Positions 62,017-64,000 of a DNA stretch of 64,000 nucleotides are shown here, piece after piece. The position numbers were made by a program, and so were the translations under genes. The stretch covers positions 62,001 through 126,000 of the forward strand of contig NZ_BOQE01000001.1 in assembly GCF_023705585.1 (NCBI RefSeq). The letters are read 5' to 3'. This DNA is from Collibacillus ludicampi. Lineage in GTDB: Bacteria > Bacillota > Bacilli > Tumebacillales > BOQE01. Below the pieces are notes generated by a model. The model saw only the letters and a program-made list of their open reading frames with translations, made no database searches and was not told the origin of the DNA. Each line of letters starts with the position of its first letter. Position 1 is the stretch's first letter.

Positions 62017-62910
62017 TTATTTCACCCGATACGATAAATGATCACGAATTGTGCTCATAACACCGCCACCGACCATAAAATCGTTTAACAATTCTTCTTC
62101 CGCAATCACATCGATCACCCGCTTCTCACCATCTACCACATACAGCATATGATAGGCGTCAGGTGTAAACTCATCCAGCACTTGTCTTACAGACATATCA
62201 GGATTGACGACGAGACTTCGCACCGGCAGGGGATTTCGAATCATACTCCTTCGCTTGGTATCGAGAAATCGAACCGTATCGTAACGCAATTGCCTTTTCA
62301 ACTGCCATGCGGAGAAAAATAAAAAAACCCCGAGAGTTATCAAACCTACATTCACTTGGCCGATCCAAAGCGAAGCGACCCCAAGAATCATCAAGAACAG
62401 CGAAATTACGAACGCCATACGAAGCGCCACCTCCGAAGCCATTCTGAATCCGAGATTCCGCGACAGAGCGGCCCGTAAAATCCGCCCTCCATCGAGTGGA
62501 AATGCTGGTAACATGTTAAAGAAAGCAAGCACGAGATTTCCTTTTACAATGGAAGACGTAAAATTCTCCGAAAACACACCGGCATGTAATAAGAGTATAG
62601 CGAAACCGATCATTAAAAAATTGAATAACGGTCCAGCCACCGCAATGGACGCTTCGTGACGCGGATTCCATCCCATTCTTCCATGTTCCAACTTTGCTAC
62701 CCCACCGAATGGGAGAATTTCCATCTCTTTAATTTTATATCCATAAGCGTTCGCAACAAACACATGTCCCAGTTCGTGAACGATGATAATGGAAAACAAC
62801 AGGAGCAGGTCGGCCCACATGCCTGTGAGAACTGCCGCGATGAGAAGGAGAACAAAAAGGGGATGAATGCGAATCTTCATCCCTTTTGGTTTCCACTTGA
62901 CATATTTCAT
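62017..62910 (-). CDS. spoIVFB: SpoIVFB, sigma-K processing site-2 protease
   Basis: Two hundred ninety-seven residues, five to six membrane helices. Zinc site HELGH (H45, E46, H49) in the second helix and the third ligand D in LPAFPLDGGRILRAAL. The C-terminal part is CBS-like (YDTVRFLDTKRRSMIRN on). It cuts pro-sigma-K in the mother cell when SpoIVFA is cleaved. Overlaps spoIVFA by four bases. Confidence 0.93.
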   Translation of the reverse strand: MKYVKWKPKGMKIRIHPLFVLLLIAAVLTGMWADLLLLFSIIIVHELGHVFVANAYGYKIKEMEILPFGGVAKLEHGRMGWNPRHEASIAVAGPLFNFLMIGFAILLLHAGVFSENFTSSIVKGNLVLAFFNMLPAFPLDGGRILRAALSRNLGFRMASEVALRMAFVISLFLMILGVASLWIGQVNVGLITLGVFLFFSAWQLKRQLRYDTVRFLDTKRRSMIRNPLPVRSLVVNPDMSVRQVLDEFTPDAYHMLYVVDGEKRVIDVIAEEELLNDFMVGGGVMSTIRDHLSYRVK

Positions 62911-63815
62911 TGGGATCCACCTCGTGAAGAAGCGTCGAGAATCTGCTTAGGATCGACAAATTGTTGATCCTTCATATACCCGAAAAGCAAACCGGCCTCT
63001 TCTTTTTTTTCAAGTTGTCCGATCACTTGTCCCGCGTCTACCCATTCATTCTGTTTCACAGTCACTTGTCCCAAATGACCGTATAACGTCTTTCCAGTTT
63101 GCTCCCCGTGATTGATGATCACATACTGGCCATACTCGTTGTTTTTATCCACTTTTTCTACAATTCCCTGTGCGGATGCTTTGACGTTCTCATTCGCTTT
63201 ACCTGCCAACTCAATGACGGGACGTTGCCTTGCATCAAACACATTCTTGGCTTTCGCATCGGGGAGAGGCATCACAAACGTCACATTGGAGGTCGTCGAT
63301 TTTGACGAATTGAAAACAGGGAGAGCAATTTTATCGGCGACGTGTTCCCGATACCAAGCACCTAGCGAAGAGATCATATAGTCTTTTTGTAAGGAAGCAG
63401 TGATCACCTGTTTCGTCCGATCCGCAAACGGATGATCCGTTTTGAAAGCAACCACGACCAACAAGAGGAGCAGAAGCGCCCCAGCCGTTTGCCAGAATAT
63501 CACGGGCGTTTGCTCTTCCTCTTCCTCCTCTTCATAGCGATAGGGAGTGCGGCGGTACCCGAATCGATCATTTCTACCTCCGTAAGCAGGTCTTACGTAA
63601 GGAGATCCCCATCTCCTTTCCACCTCAAACGGACGAGGCGGAAAATACGGACGAAAGGGCTGTTGTGTCTCTGCCTCTTCTTCATGCTCACGAAATCCGT
63701 TGAATATAGAAGAAGGTTCATCTTCCTCCATTCGATCGGGTTTTGGCCAAGATTCCACAACAATCTTGTCTTCTTTCGATTTGAACCTCCAAGGTTTCTT
63801 AAATTCCATCGTCAA
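62907..63815 (-). CDS. spoIVFA: SpoIVFA, regulator of SpoIVFB
   Basis: Three hundred two residues: charged cytoplasmic N-terminus with EEEEEE near 95, a membrane helix at about 107-125 (FWQTAGALLLLLLVVVAF), and a degenerate M23/LytM-type domain at 195-290 (GQYVIINHGEQTGKTLYGHL). It holds SpoIVFB inactive until SpoIVB cuts it. SpoIVB lies at 12-13 kb. Start near ATG 63815 or 63809. Confidence 0.9.
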   Translation of the reverse strand: MTMEFKKPWRFKSKEDKIVVESWPKPDRMEEDEPSSIFNGFREHEEEAETQQPFRPYFPPRPFEVERRWGSPYVRPAYGGRNDRFGYRRTPYRYEEEEEEEQTPVIFWQTAGALLLLLLVVVAFKTDHPFADRTKQVITASLQKDYMISSLGAWYREHVADKIALPVFNSSKSTTSNVTFVMPLPDAKAKNVFDARQRPVIELAGKANENVKASAQGIVEKVDKNNEYGQYVIINHGEQTGKTLYGHLGQVTVKQNEWVDAGQVIGQLEKKEEAGLLFGYMKDQQFVDPKQILDASSRGGSQ

Positions 63816-63893
63816 GATCCCCCTTGTCCCCTCTCATGCTACATACCTATGTAAACAGGGACGGGCTTATGACTCTTCACGGAAAGCAAAAAA

Positions 63894-63913
63894 GCGAGGG
63901 CATAATCCCTCGC
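63894..63913 (-). terminator. Terminator of minD
   Basis: GCGAGGG/CCCTCGC with a 6-base loop, then TTTTTT on the minus strand. Confidence 0.85.
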
Positions 63914-63931
63914 ATCGCTCTCCCATTCCAC

Positions 63932-64000
63932 TTATTTCCCGAAACCGATGAGACGCTTGATCCGACTGAAAAATCCTCGCTCTTCCTGAAGAACCATCAA
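63932..64000 (-). CDS. minD: MinD C-terminus (partial)
   Basis: Only the last 22 codons are in view, ending in TAA at 63932. They read LMVLQEERGFFSRIKRLIG and then FGK. That is an amphipathic helix like the MinD membrane-targeting tail. The expected gene before spoIVFA in Bacilli is minD, so the assignment is likely. Confidence 0.75.
   Translation of the reverse strand: MMVLQEERGFFSRIKRLIGFGK

Noticed and set aside
1-64000. rRNA or tRNA genes
   Set aside because: I saw no tRNA cloverleaf, no T-loop motif in context and no rRNA sequence; the integrase site does not lie at a tRNA 3' end in this window.

Overview
ORGANISM. The right 53 kb is a chromosomal backbone of an endospore-forming Bacillota (class Bacilli). 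It carries spo0A, spoIVB, the complete spoIIIAA-AH operon, spo0B, spoIVFA/FB and the Gram-positive order minD-spoIVFA-spoIVFB-rng-rplU-prp-rpmA-spo0B-obg. The split glycine decarboxylase (gcvPA/gcvPB), a DUF1657 protein, a CD1247-type protein and moderate base composition would fit Alicyclobacillaceae or a neighbouring family, but I cannot fix the genus from this window. LAYOUT. (1) 1-10.9 kb: an AT-rich accessory region that ends in a tyrosine recombinase next to the 3' end of spo0A. It holds an iteron-like array with a winged-helix (Rep-like) protein, a HEPN-type protein with a small HTH regulator, tandem paralogous small acidic proteins, a lipoprotein, a VirD4/HerA-like ATPase with small membrane proteins, a ribbon-helix-helix-like protein beside an oriT-like repeat/hairpin, and an XRE regulator. 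I read it as one end of an integrative, plasmid-derived and possibly mobilizable element; no relaxase and no left end lie in the window. (2) 11.0-25 kb: spo0A, spoIVB, recN, argR, nadK, tlyA, dxs, a DUF1657 gene, ispA, xseB, xseA, a ferredoxin/thioredoxin-type reductase, a TsaD-like paralogue and nusB, all on the minus strand. (3) 25-42.8 kb: a DUF2273/AmaP/Asp23 envelope cluster, accC-accB, spoIIIAH-AA, efp, pepQ (interrupted by an in-frame amber codon), aroQ, a histidine phosphatase on the plus strand, and gcvPB-gcvPA-gcvT behind a tandem glycine riboswitch. (4) 42.9-51.8 kb: a SNF2 helicase and a YqhG-like gene on the plus strand, then thrB, thrC, pheB-like, asnB and aroK. (5) 52.2-64 kb: a comG-type pilus operon, obg, spo0B, rpmA-prp-rplU, rng, spoIVFB-spoIVFA and the last codons of minD. 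HOW IT WORKS TOGETHER. Two parts of the sporulation programme sit here: the phosphorelay end (Spo0B to Spo0A) and the forespore-to-mother-cell channel and checkpoint (SpoIIIA channel; SpoIVB cutting SpoIVFA to release the SpoIVFB protease). The recombinase lies directly downstream of spo0A on the same strand, and its ribosome binding site is inside a terminator-like hairpin. MOST UNUSUAL SIGNALS. A family of long, nested palindromic repeats lies in three intergenic regions (35.1, 45.5 and 50.6-51.0 kb); stem sequences differ between copies but the changes are matched on both arms. The accessory element's replication/transfer module and HEPN pair are the other main points of interest.
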